Assembly: GCA_011773465.1 (NCBI GenBank)
Contig: WVXO01000070.1
Location: 93,224 to 135,267 of the forward strand
DNA: 42,044 nt
Direction: 5' to 3'
Origin: Candidatus Aminicenantota bacterium
Lineage (GTDB): Bacteria > Acidobacteriota > Aminicenantia > Aminicenantales > Aminicenantaceae
Part shown: in pieces, positions 15,809 to 24,356 of the stretch
How the letters are laid out: every line of letters begins with the position of its first letter
Numbering within the stretch: the stretch's first letter is position 1
Translations under genes and position numbers: made by a program
The notes under the pieces: model-generated
The model's database searches: none
What the model saw: the letters and a program-made list of their open reading frames with translations, nothing else
What the model was told of the DNA's origin: nothing

Positions 15809-18115
15809 TTATTCAACAGGCTTCAGGATTAAAATTCCTGCTCCCTTTTCTTCGATATCATCTGGATCGAAGAGCATCGGATGGTACTGGCCTTCCAGCC
15901 AGAGCGGGATCTGATTATCGTAAAACCGGCCGAGAAAATGGCCGCTTTCTCCAGAGCTAAGGACACAAACAGAATTTCTGAAATCAGATAAATCAATAAT
16001 TTGACGGTAAGAAACTCCCCAATTTCCTTTAAACCTCGAAGATGAAGAACACCTTATTGTAAAAGCATCGCCGCCGAGAGGGTAAGGACCTCTGTTAAGA
16101 AATTTCAAAATAGGGATCTCACCCAACGAATGCTGAAAACGAAAGGAATTTATCTTCATCCAATCCCATCTGTCTGCAGAGCCATATTGCTTCTCTAGCC
16201 ACTTATAAGCTTTATCCAAGCTAATCTCTATTATTTCCTCTCTTGTCTCTACGGTTTGAGTCTCTTTTTTATCGAACCAAGGCGAGAGAGGGTCAGCAAA
16301 GATTCTGAGAAGTCCGGCCTGTTTGCGCTTGAAAAATGAATCAAATCTTTCGTAATCTTCGCCGAGGTCGTCTTTAAAAACCTCCTCATGGAAAAAAATC
16401 ATGAAAATTTTGTAGAGAGCAGCCTCTTTTCCTGAAGACATCCGTAAATCCCAGGTCTTCAGGATATCAAGAGCCTGCTTTGACTCTCCTTCTGCTATCC
16501 TTGTTTCCTGTATGTAAGGAAGAAACATCTCTCCCTTTTTGGAAAACACGTCGTTCTGGATAACCTTCATCGTCTGCACACTATGCTTTTCCAGCTGAAG
16601 GAGCAATTCTATTATTCTCTCTGCTCTGAAAGGTGCTTCCCAGTCATAGCCCATGTAATGAGGAAAATTATCAGGAATGATTTTATTGTTGGCAGTGACG
16701 ATTAACCCGCTCTCAGGATTATAGAAATTAGGTTTTTCTTCTTCCTTTAGATAACCTTGCCATCTGCCTTCTTCTTTCCAGGCAGGAAAAGGAAAAAGAG
16801 CAGCCACCTCTTCTCTTATAGGAATTTTCCCGCTTAAATAGTAGCCGATATTTCCTTCTTTATCGGCGTAGACAAAATTCTGAGGAGGAGCATCAAACAG
16901 CTTCAAAGCATCAACAAATTCCTGCCAATTTTGGGCTTTGTTGAGAAGATAGAATGATTCCATGGTTCTCCCGCCATCATAGATCGTCCAGCTCAAAGAA
17001 AGAGGCTTCTCGTTTTTGCTGAGAACAGGAGAAACAACTGGGCCCCGTTCTGTCCAGCTTACTTCGATTCTTTCGGAATCCTTCTCTCCTCTTATCTTGA
17101 TTCTTTCTTCTTTTGTAAAAAGAGGCTTCCATTCATCATTATCCCAGTACATATCTTTAGAGGAGTTAAGTTTTTCAATGTAAAGATCCTGAACATCCAC
17201 TCCGGAGTTAGTTATTCCCCAGGCTATAGATTCATTATGGCCGATTATGACCAACGGAACTCCAGGAAGAGAGACGCCTACAGCATTTAGACCGGGACAG
17301 GAAAGATGAATTTCGTACCAAATGGGAGGAAGACTGATTTCAAGGTGGGGATCATTAGCCAAAAGAGGCTTTCCGGACTCAGTGCGGCTCCCGGCCAAAA
17401 CCCAATTGTTACTTCCCTGAAAAGGATGCGAGATAGGCCAATCAGACAAAGGCACATCCTCTATTTCGAGGTGAGGGGCGGCGATTCCTTCTTCTAATAT
17501 CTGGAGAGCTTTTTGGGCACCGAGCTCTTTTACTAACTTTGCCCTCAAAATTTCGCTTTGATAATCTACGCAGAGAATCAAGGCCATTATTTCCCTAACA
17601 ATTAGAGAATCCAGAGGACCCCATGGTTGAGGTCGATATCCTAATAGCAAGAATTCAGGGGGCCAGTTCAATCTTCGGGAATTCATCCAGGAATTGACTC
17701 CCTGGCTATATGAAAGGATTAGAGTTTTCATCTTGGGTGAGAGTTTCTCAAAATCTCTCTTAGCTGCTTCTTTAAGATCCAAGGTTCTTATAAACCTGTC
17801 TCTCTCCAGGGCTTTTCTGCCAAATATTTCAGAAAGTTTCCCCATACCTGCTCTGCGGGTAAGTTCCATTTGCCACATTCTCTCCTGGGCATGAACATAG
17901 CCGCAGGCAAAAAAGAGGTCTTTTTCGTTTTGAGCAAAAATATGAGGAACTCCCCAGCTATCTCTTATTATTTTGACGTCTGTTTCCAGACCTGTTAAAG
18001 AGTCATTCCCCTCTATCTTTGGTATGGAGCGATAAAAATGAACAAAAAAGAAGACAAGGCAACCTAAAAGGAAAAAAAGGATAGAGATTATGGCGAATTT
18101 AAAAAGTTTTTTCAT
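15809..18115 (-). CDS. penicillin acylase family N-terminal nucleophile hydrolase
   Basis: About 768 residues from ATG 18115; the TTG before it is less likely. A hydrophobic N-terminal segment (residues 8-28) exports or anchors the protein. The A-chain has IIRDSWGVPHIFAQNEKDLFFACGYVHAQERMWQME, and the self-processing site is in PFQGSNNWVLAGSRT: cleavage before Ser236 would make it the N-terminal nucleophile. NDPHLEISLPPIWYEIHL and HNESIAWGITNS follow as in the family. Members cleave amide bonds in penicillins, acyl-homoserine lactones or N-acyl amino acids; the substrate cannot be told from sequence alone. It follows an ABC-binding lipoprotein gene by about 20 bases. Confidence 0.92.
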   Translation of the reverse strand: MKKLFKFAIISILFFLLGCLVFFFVHFYRSIPKIEGNDSLTGLETDVKIIRDSWGVPHIFAQNEKDLFFACGYVHAQERMWQMELTRRAGMGKLSEIFGRKALERDRFIRTLDLKEAAKRDFEKLSPKMKTLILSYSQGVNSWMNSRRLNWPPEFLLLGYRPQPWGPLDSLIVREIMALILCVDYQSEILRAKLVKELGAQKALQILEEGIAAPHLEIEDVPLSDWPISHPFQGSNNWVLAGSRTESGKPLLANDPHLEISLPPIWYEIHLSCPGLNAVGVSLPGVPLVIIGHNESIAWGITNSGVDVQDLYIEKLNSSKDMYWDNDEWKPLFTKEERIKIRGEKDSERIEVSWTERGPVVSPVLSKNEKPLSLSWTIYDGGRTMESFYLLNKAQNWQEFVDALKLFDAPPQNFVYADKEGNIGYYLSGKIPIREEVAALFPFPAWKEEGRWQGYLKEEEKPNFYNPESGLIVTANNKIIPDNFPHYMGYDWEAPFRAERIIELLLQLEKHSVQTMKVIQNDVFSKKGEMFLPYIQETRIAEGESKQALDILKTWDLRMSSGKEAALYKIFMIFFHEEVFKDDLGEDYERFDSFFKRKQAGLLRIFADPLSPWFDKKETQTVETREEIIEISLDKAYKWLEKQYGSADRWDWMKINSFRFQHSLGEIPILKFLNRGPYPLGGDAFTIRCSSSSRFKGNWGVSYRQIIDLSDFRNSVCVLSSGESGHFLGRFYDNQIPLWLEGQYHPMLFDPDDIEEKGAGILILKPVE

Positions 18116-18135
18116 CAAAAATCAGAATTATCTTG

Positions 18136-19113
18136 TTACTTTTCCTCAGCGCCGGCAATTTCATCCGCTTTTCTCAAGACTTCGTCAGAAAACTTAATCC
18201 CTTGCTTATCTGCAGCATCCAGGTTTAGGTGCATCCTTACTTTGCTCATGTATTGAATGGGGATCTTAGCAGGGCTCTCACCGCTTTTAACCCTGAAGGC
18301 GATTTCTCCGGCTTTATAACCCATATCGAAAAAATCCCACCCCAGGGCTGCACAAGCTCCACGATGAGTGGAGAGCAGAAAACCGCCAAAAAGAGGAATT
18401 GAATTTTCCGCTGCTACAGTGCCTATGGTTTCGAAAGAGGCGTTTATCGTATTATCTGAAATTTGATAAATAGCATCTATTCTTTTATTTATTAGGAGTT
18501 GAGCGGAATGAAGGACTTCGTTTTTATTGGCGATAGGAACATCCACTATATCAAAGCCCAGATCTCTTGCTTTTCTTTTAGCTACTTCTAAATAAAATTC
18601 TGAATTGATCTCTGCCGGTGTCCACAAAGTTCCGAGTCTTTTAGCTCTGGGCAAAATTTCCTTGATAAACTCTAAACTCTTTTCTATAGGTCCTCTTGAA
18701 GAAACTCCTGAAACATTGCTCCGGTGGTCCTGGGCGGACTTGCCAGCACCTGCCAGGAAGGGATTAGCAACAGAAGAAAATATGATTGGAATTTCATGGG
18801 TTGCAATCAGAGCTGCCTGGAGACACGGAGTTGAAAGAGCAACAATCATATTCACGCCTCCATCGACAAAGTCCTGAGCAATCCTCTGGACTTCGGGAAG
18901 ATTTCCATAGGCGTTCCTTATTTTCAGCCGGATATTCTCATTATCCCTTAAACCATTATCTTCCAAAGCACGTATAAAGCCGTCTCGAACCGCATTAAGT
19001 GTAGGAGCATCGTTAAACTGAAAAACGCCAATCGTATAAAGGCTTTCTTGTTTTTGTTCGCAACAAAGGAAAACGAGCAGGGGAAATAAAAAAAGAATTA
19101 AGAGTTTTCTCAT
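18136..19113 (-). CDS. ABC transporter substrate-binding lipoprotein (TrpX-like)
   Basis: A 325-residue periplasmic binding protein with a lipoprotein signal (LLVFLCC, cysteines at 17-18). The domain order is that of the ABC_sub_bind/DUF534 group: FNDAPTLNAVRDGFIRALEDNG, IVALSTPCLQAALIAT, IPIIFSSVANPFLAG, then LGTLWTPAEINSEFYLE and the closing GYKAGEIAFRVKSGESPAKIPIQ. Relatives bind tryptophan or related small molecules. No permease or ATPase gene is beside it. The next gene on the strand is the penicillin-acylase family hydrolase, so it may work with a distant transporter or as a receptor. Confidence 0.88.
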   Translation of the reverse strand: MRKLLILFLFPLLVFLCCEQKQESLYTIGVFQFNDAPTLNAVRDGFIRALEDNGLRDNENIRLKIRNAYGNLPEVQRIAQDFVDGGVNMIVALSTPCLQAALIATHEIPIIFSSVANPFLAGAGKSAQDHRSNVSGVSSRGPIEKSLEFIKEILPRAKRLGTLWTPAEINSEFYLEVAKRKARDLGFDIVDVPIANKNEVLHSAQLLINKRIDAIYQISDNTINASFETIGTVAAENSIPLFGGFLLSTHRGACAALGWDFFDMGYKAGEIAFRVKSGESPAKIPIQYMSKVRMHLNLDAADKQGIKFSDEVLRKADEIAGAEEK

Positions 19114-19183
19114 TTACATATTCCTTTTTTTTCTTAAACATAATAATCAAAAAAAACCTCGTGAGCAATCTTTTTTTCACAAT

Positions 19184-19367
19184 AGGTTTTGAGAAATAGC
19201 CACAGCGACCATTGAAGATTTAGCCTTCGGAGTTCGCTCTTCGAGGGTACCCGACATAGTCGGGCGGCGAGTATGTCTGAACGAAGCAATCTCTTATAAT
19301 AAAATAAAAGAGCGAATGGAGAATGGCGTTAAAGATCTGAAGGGAGCCAGGCTATTTCTCAAAACCT
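19184..19367. repeat. MITE-like element, copy 2
   Basis: A 184-base element with ends AGGTTTTGAGAAATAGC and GCTATTTCTCAAAACCT. It is the inverse of the element at 10011-10219, without that copy's 25-base insert. On the + strand a frame (starting ATIEDLAFG) runs open through the element and on to about 19420. The same frame is broken by the insert in copy 1, so an origin as a decayed coding fragment is possible. The rest of the gap 19114-19476 holds no gene. Confidence 0.7.
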
Positions 19368-19476
19368 TTTCTAATAACGAAAATGGAAATGCTTTCAATG
19401 CTTCCATATTACTTTTATAATTTGAATTTTTTTGGGATAATAAGGCATAAATTAAACGGAAACAAAATGTGATCGT

Positions 19477-20373
19477 ATGGCGAACTATTTCATAGGCACG
19501 GCTGGCTGGAGCTACGATGACTGGGAAGGGATCGTTTATCCCCAAAAAAAGGGACGCGGTTTTCACCCTCTTTTATTCTTAGCACAGTATATAAATATTA
19601 TAGAAATAAACAGCACATTTTACAGACCGCCTGTAATCCAAATTTCTCTTTCTTGGATAAAAAGAGTTGAAAACTACCCTGATTTTCTGTTCGCCGTCAA
19701 GCTTCATCAGGTCTTCACCCATAAGAGGAAAGACTTCACCCAAAAAGACGTGGATGATTTTAAGCTCGGCATCGAACCTCTCAGGGCACGGGAGAGGTTA
19801 GCCTCTATCTTGATTCAATTTCCGTGGTCTTTTGTAAGTACAATCTCCAACAATGAATATCTGATTAATTTATTCAGATCTTTCTCCGACTATCCTCTAG
19901 CTTTGGAGGTGAGGCATTCCTCCTGGGATAATTCTAATTTTTATAGGCTTCTCTCTGAATACAATGTTTGCTTCTGCAACATCGACCAGCCTATATTCCG
20001 CAACTCAATCAAGCCTAGCTCTATCAGCACAAATTCCGAATTCTCCTACGTTAGGCTGCATGGACGAAACTACAAGAATTGGTTTAAACAAGATGCCGGC
20101 CGGGATGAACGATACAATTATCTCTACACGAAGGAAGAACTCGAAGATTGGATAAAGAGAATAAAAGATTTGGGTAATCAAAGCAGCAAAGTCTATATCA
20201 TCACTAATAACCACTATAGAGGACAAGCATTAGCTAATGCTCTTCAGATCAAAAATTTAATTACAGGTGAAAAACTGGACATTCCCCCTCTTCTTGTCGA
20301 ACAATACCCTGTTCTTAAAGAATTGGGAAAAGAATTAAGAGAGGGCCAACTCGGTTTATTCGACGAAAAATAG
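19477..20373 (+). CDS. DUF72 (YecE-like) protein
   Basis: A 298-residue TIM-barrel-like protein. The opening FIGTAGWSYDDWEGIVYP and IIEINSTFYRPP are the family signature, followed by FLFAVKLHQVFTH, LALEVRHSSW and SYVRLHGRN, with a closing YIITNNHYRGQALANALQ. The biochemical function is not established. It is 26 bases upstream of lysA on the same strand. Confidence 0.92.
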   Translation: MANYFIGTAGWSYDDWEGIVYPQKKGRGFHPLLFLAQYINIIEINSTFYRPPVIQISLSWIKRVENYPDFLFAVKLHQVFTHKRKDFTQKDVDDFKLGIEPLRARERLASILIQFPWSFVSTISNNEYLINLFRSFSDYPLALEVRHSSWDNSNFYRLLSEYNVCFCNIDQPIFRNSIKPSSISTNSEFSYVRLHGRNYKNWFKQDAGRDERYNYLYTKEELEDWIKRIKDLGNQSSKVYIITNNHYRGQALANALQIKNLITGEKLDIPPLLVEQYPVLKELGKELREGQLGLFDEK

Positions 20374-20399
20374 GAGTCAATAAGAGGAGAACTAAAAGC

Positions 20400-21641
20400 A
20401 TGTGGTGGGAAAACAACTTCCTGAATGTCAAAGGGAAAAAACTCTATCTTGGGGATAAAGACGCCACAAAGGTAGCCCAAGCACACGGAACTCCGCTTTA
20501 TGTTTACAGCAAAACCCAAATTCTTTCTAACTTTTCAGCGCTTCTTAAGGCTTTCACTGGCAAAACATCGCTGCAGGTTAGACTGTACTATGCCATGAAA
20601 GCAAACCCTCATCCAGAAATCTTGAAAACTCTGAAAAAGGTTGGGGCCTGTATAGATGCAGTCTCTCCAGGGGAAGTCGCTGAAGCTCTTCGTGCGGGAT
20701 TCTCCGCGGATAGAATATTTTTCACAGGGACCAGCGTCAGCGCAGAAGACCTCAAACTGGTATTCGATCAGGATGATCTGTTTATCAACATAGATGCTTT
20801 AGAACAACTGGAACTTATGAAAGAAGTCAGGGAGAAATGGTTCAAGCACAAAAAGATTAAAATAGCCGTAAGATGGAATCCCGGGATAGGAAGGGGATTT
20901 GACTCGAAGGTCGTTACTGCCGGAGAAAAAACATACGACGGAATCCCGATTAAATTCGGCGTTGAAGAGAATAAGGTTATCCAGACTTTCGCCAGGGCAT
21001 CTCAGTATGGTTTTACTCCTACGGGATTGCATCACCATCTAGGCTCTGGCTGGACCAAGCAGGATTTCGAAGCGGTAAAAGATGCTGTTGACAAGATGAT
21101 CCAGAAAGCATCTGAGGGGCAAGAACAGGGATTTTCCCTTGAATTTCTTGATTTCGGCGGCGGATTCGGACCCCAATATTCTTCAGAGCAGGAAAAGTTC
21201 CCGGTTAAGGAATATGTAGAATATATTTGCCAAAAAATAAAAAAATCGGACTTGGGGATAAAAACCATCGCCATGGAGCCAGGAAAATATTTAGTTGGAG
21301 ACGCGGGTGTTTTGCTGGCCAAAGTTGAGTATTTGAAAAAAAGCTACGACAACCTCTTTGCTTGTGTGAATGCAGGAACCTTTAACACTGTGCCAAGACT
21401 TGCCATTTATTCTGGAGCCTATCATCATATCGTTAATTGTTCCAACGTTAATCATGGGAAAAAGGAACGGATTACAGTTGCCGGAAACCTGTGCGAGACA
21501 GGAGATGTCTTCGGAAAAGAAATAGAAATGCCAGCGCCGAAGAGGGGCGATATTCTGGCCGTACTGTGTGCTGGGGCCTACTGCAAAAGCATGGCTTCAG
21601 GTTTCAACCTGAGAGAAATACCAAAAGAAATCATCATTTAA
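20400..21641 (+). CDS. lysA: diaminopimelate decarboxylase
   Basis: A 413-residue PLP enzyme that makes L-lysine from meso-diaminopimelate. The cofactor lysine is K67 in YYAMKANPHPE. HHHLGSGW holds the phosphate/His contacts, LEFLDFGGGFG is the glycine-rich PLP loop, MEPGKYLVGDAG and CETGDVFGKE are the substrate and dimer-interface motifs, and GAYCKSMASGFN closes the active site. GAGGAG lies upstream of the ATG. No other lysine gene is near, so it is probably scattered from the rest of the pathway. Confidence 0.93.
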   Translation: MWWENNFLNVKGKKLYLGDKDATKVAQAHGTPLYVYSKTQILSNFSALLKAFTGKTSLQVRLYYAMKANPHPEILKTLKKVGACIDAVSPGEVAEALRAGFSADRIFFTGTSVSAEDLKLVFDQDDLFINIDALEQLELMKEVREKWFKHKKIKIAVRWNPGIGRGFDSKVVTAGEKTYDGIPIKFGVEENKVIQTFARASQYGFTPTGLHHHLGSGWTKQDFEAVKDAVDKMIQKASEGQEQGFSLEFLDFGGGFGPQYSSEQEKFPVKEYVEYICQKIKKSDLGIKTIAMEPGKYLVGDAGVLLAKVEYLKKSYDNLFACVNAGTFNTVPRLAIYSGAYHHIVNCSNVNHGKKERITVAGNLCETGDVFGKEIEMPAPKRGDILAVLCAGAYCKSMASGFNLREIPKEIII

Positions 21642-21657
21642 TTATCCCTTTCTTAAA

Positions 21658-21920
21658 ATTGCAGGGACTTGATTTACCTGTAGGGGTTTGATTCATCAAA
21701 CCCACCTTCTTATGTAGGGACTTGATTTATCTGTATGGTTTGACTCATCAAACGCACCTTTTGAGGATTTTGCATAAATTTTATCCATTGTAGAGGTTTG
21801 ATTCATCAAACCCACTTTCTTATGTAGAGCCTTGATTTACCAAGCCCACCTTTTCATTGATGAAAAAATGGGGCATGTCCCCATTTTTCAATATTGTAGG
21901 GGCTTGATTTATCAAGCCCG
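21658..21920. repeat. cluster of palindromic repeats
   Basis: The gap between lysA and the convergent epimerase gene carries about six copies of the dispersed unit. They include GGGGTTTGATTCATCAAACC at about 21683, a copy near 21733 with a changed base, GAGGTTTGATTCATCAAACC near 21793, one near 21828 and GGGGCTTGATTTATCAAGCC near 21899. Most read TGTAGGGG, then the palindrome, then CCCACC. Nothing else was found in 21642-21990 apart from the hairpin listed next. Confidence 0.8.
21864..21888. terminator. bidirectional terminator hairpin between convergent genes
   Basis: AAAAATGGGG and CCCCATTTTT form a perfect 10-base stem around the loop CATGT. A-rich and T-rich arms on both sides fit rho-independent termination of lysA on one strand and of upstream transcripts on the other. 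A related hairpin lies at 445-468. Confidence 0.55.
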
Positions 21921-21990
21921 CCTTTGTATCAGTAAATAGGAAAATCCCCTAATTTTTATCCTAATTTCTATCAATTCTTAAATTTTTATA

Positions 21991-22917
21991 TTATGAATTC
22001 TTACTTAAGATTTCCTTGAGAGTAGTTTCGGTTTCAGGATACAGGAATCGATATCCCGCTTCAAGAAGTCTTTTTGGCTTAACTCTCTGACCTGATAAAA
22101 GCGTCTCCTCTGCCATCTCACCTAAATACATGCGTAGCACAAAACTTGGAACAGGCAACCAGGAAGGTCTCTTCATTATCCTCCCAAGAATGCGAGCAAA
22201 ATCTTTCTGTTTCATTTGATGAGGTGCGGTTAGGTTGAAAACGCCATGTAAATCCTCTCTTTCCATAAGAAAAAGGATTGCCTTGAGTTCATCCTCGAGA
22301 TGAATCCAGGAAAACCATTGCTTTCCGCTTCCCAGGCGGCCTCCAACAAAAAGACGAAAAGGTTTTATTAGGCGAAAAAAGGCTCCTCCTTCTCTTCCAA
22401 GAACAATACCAGAGCGAATGATTACACGCCTGATATCCTGAGTCTCAATTTCTTGAGTAGAAAGCTCCCACTTTTTGACTACATCTGCAAGGAATCCTTT
22501 GCCAGAAGAAGACGATTCATCAATAATTTCATCCTCACGTGAGCCATAATAACCAATAGCTGAAGCCTGAATGACTACCTCAGGCTTGTTATCAACAGAC
22601 TTCAACGCTTCAACCACAGCTCTTCCTGCATCGAGCCTGCTCTGAAGGATAGATTGCTTCTTTTTTGGCGTCCATCGTCCAGAACCTATGTTTTCGCCAG
22701 CCAAGTTCACAACGGCATAAGCGCCGTTAGCATAATCCTGCCATATTCCGGAGCTTTTCCCGTCCCACTCAACGACTGTAGCATCGGCTCCGAAGATTTT
22801 CTCTCCTTTTTTTTTGCTACGAGAAAGAGCAACGACCTCATAGTTTTCTTCAAGCAGACGAAAGCAGAGGGCTTTACCGATAAATCCAGTAGCGCCTGTA
22901 ACTATGATACGAGCCAT
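21991..22917 (-). CDS. TIGR01777 family NAD(P)-dependent epimerase (YfcH-like)
   Basis: A 308-residue protein, started at ATG 22917 because GAGGGG lies nine bases before it; the frame stays open to 22962. The Rossmann motif VTGATGFIGKAL is near the N-terminus, followed by NLAGENIGSGRWTPKKKQSI, QASAIGYYGSRED and SGIVLGREGGAF, all typical of the family. The C-terminal LLEAGYRFLYPETETTLKE segment is DUF1731. The substrate is unknown; family members occur widely. Confidence 0.92.
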   Translation of the reverse strand: MARIIVTGATGFIGKALCFRLLEENYEVVALSRSKKKGEKIFGADATVVEWDGKSSGIWQDYANGAYAVVNLAGENIGSGRWTPKKKQSILQSRLDAGRAVVEALKSVDNKPEVVIQASAIGYYGSREDEIIDESSSSGKGFLADVVKKWELSTQEIETQDIRRVIIRSGIVLGREGGAFFRLIKPFRLFVGGRLGSGKQWFSWIHLEDELKAILFLMEREDLHGVFNLTAPHQMKQKDFARILGRIMKRPSWLPVPSFVLRMYLGEMAEETLLSGQRVKPKRLLEAGYRFLYPETETTLKEILSKNS

Positions 22918-23037
22918 TTTTTTAATCCCCTCTAAATTAATTTTTTCATCTCTAATCTTCAATCACAGAAGATTATAAAAGCGAGTATTTTAGCAAAAGG
23001 GTAGCACTTAGGGAAATATCTCCCTCTTATTATTTTT

Positions 23038-23595
23038 TTACTTTTTGAATCTATTGAAATGAGCAACTTTTTTTAGAGCAAATCTCTCTGGCCTCTTTTT
23101 CTCCAACTCTACCTGTTTCTTTGAAAGAATCGGGCTGATCTTTTTAGAATGTCTGCCGACAATTATCAAGGTGATGACTTTATATTCGTCTGGAATATCA
23201 AGGATTTCTTTTGTTTTCTTCGGGCTGAATCCAGCAATAGGATGAGCCACAAGACCTAATTCAGTCGCTCTCAACAGGAGAAAACCTACAGCGAGTCCGC
23301 AATCGAATTGATGGTACTCTCTATCCTTGATAATGCAGTCATCCTTTCTTTTACTGAAAACAGCTATGATCATAGAAGCTGAAAAAGCCCATTCGTTTCC
23401 CTTTGACAGAGCTGCACGCATTTCTTTTAAAAGTTTGAAATCCGAGACAAAAACAAATCGAGCGGGTTGATTATTAAAGCATGAAGGAGCAAGCTGAGCG
23501 CTGCGGGCCAAATCTCTGATCAAATCCTTCGTTATCTTTACATGTTCTAAAGAGCGATAAGCTCTTCGTTGGTTTATGGCACGAATGACATCCAA
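23038..23595 (-). CDS. nitroreductase family protein
   Basis: A 185-residue FMN-dependent oxidoreductase. I start it at TTG 23595, five bases after AGGGGG, which gives MDVIRAINQRRAYRSLE, the usual family opening; the GTG at 23601 overlaps the ribosome-binding site. PSCFNNQPARFVFV binds FMN phosphate, and LAVGFLLLRATELGLVAHPIAGF and VITLIIVGRHSKK are the later landmarks. The physiological electron acceptor is unknown. Confidence 0.9.
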   Translation of the reverse strand: MDVIRAINQRRAYRSLEHVKITKDLIRDLARSAQLAPSCFNNQPARFVFVSDFKLLKEMRAALSKGNEWAFSASMIIAVFSKRKDDCIIKDREYHQFDCGLAVGFLLLRATELGLVAHPIAGFSPKKTKEILDIPDEYKVITLIIVGRHSKKISPILSKKQVELEKKRPERFALKKVAHFNRFKK

Positions 23596-23720
23596 TTGCA
23601 CCCCCTATTAATTCCATGAATTTCAAAATTTTTCTATTTAAATAGATTTTCTGCTTCTTTTCCTATCTTGCCATTTCAAGTTTTGTTTATCAAACCAAAA
23701 TTTTAATTTTATGATCAAAA

Positions 23721-23790
23721 AGTGCGGGCTTGATAAATCAAGCCCCTACAGGCGAATCAAGCCCCTACTTTAATTGGATTTGGTGAATCA
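23721..23790. repeat. palindromic repeat copies
   Basis: Within the 320-base gap 23596-23914 lies one perfect copy with core GGGCTTGATAAATCAAGCCC and a CCTACA tail. A half copy (GAATCAAGCCCCTAC) follows, and then a worn one reads TTTGGTGAATCAAAT. The remaining bases, AT-rich up to the AAGGAG site of the next gene, show nothing else. Confidence 0.75.
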
Positions 23791-23914
23791 AATCAATACG
23801 TTAAAGAAAAGGGAACTTTTCTTTATAACAATGCGTATTTATTAAATGAATTTTCTTTGGAAATTTTTATATTTTGTTATAATTATAAATGTCAACAAAC
23901 AGAAGGAGAATAGT

Positions 23915-24310
23915 ATGAAAAAAATAACTTCAATTCTATCTCTACTTGCCTTTCTTTTAACTCTTTTCTATGGAATATCTTTCTGCCAAGAGGTTGACCT
24001 CAGCGGAACGTGGGAAGGAACAAGTGAAATTCCTGAGGAACCAGAACCGGATCAAATAACCTTAGTCCTGGAAAAGATAGATGGGGAATACAGTGGGACT
24101 GTTAACGATTCACTAGGATTTGCCGAGGATGCCGAAGTAGAGGATATCGAATTTAAAGACAACACCTTAAAATTCACTTTCACCATCTTCAACGGATTCG
24201 AGTATATGAAAGTATATACAACTTTGACTGTTGAAGGAGATAAAATGAGCGGCTACTGGGAGACAGAAGATGGTAACTCAGCTACAATAGAGTTGAAAAG
24301 AAAAGATTAA
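23915..24310 (+). CDS. small secreted lipocalin-like protein
   Basis: A 131-residue protein. The start is ATG 23915, after AAGGAG; the longer open frame from 23846 would bury the signal peptide. Residues 1-24 (MKKITSILSLLAFLLTLFY and on to SFCQE) form a signal peptide. The mature part starts VDLSGTWEGTSEIPEEPEPD and alternates short strands (ITLVLEKIDGEYSGTV, MSGYWETEDGNSATIELKRK) as in small secreted beta-barrel proteins that begin GxWxG. The function is unknown. Confidence 0.72.
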   Translation: MKKITSILSLLAFLLTLFYGISFCQEVDLSGTWEGTSEIPEEPEPDQITLVLEKIDGEYSGTVNDSLGFAEDAEVEDIEFKDNTLKFTFTIFNGFEYMKVYTTLTVEGDKMSGYWETEDGNSATIELKRKD

Positions 24311-24356
24311 AATAATTAAAGATTATTTTTTCTTCAATTTTTCTTAGTTTTTATCA

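Noticed and set aside
21658-21920. CRISPR array
   Set aside because: The repeats are palindromic, vary in sequence and orientation, are unevenly spaced and have no cas genes nearby.
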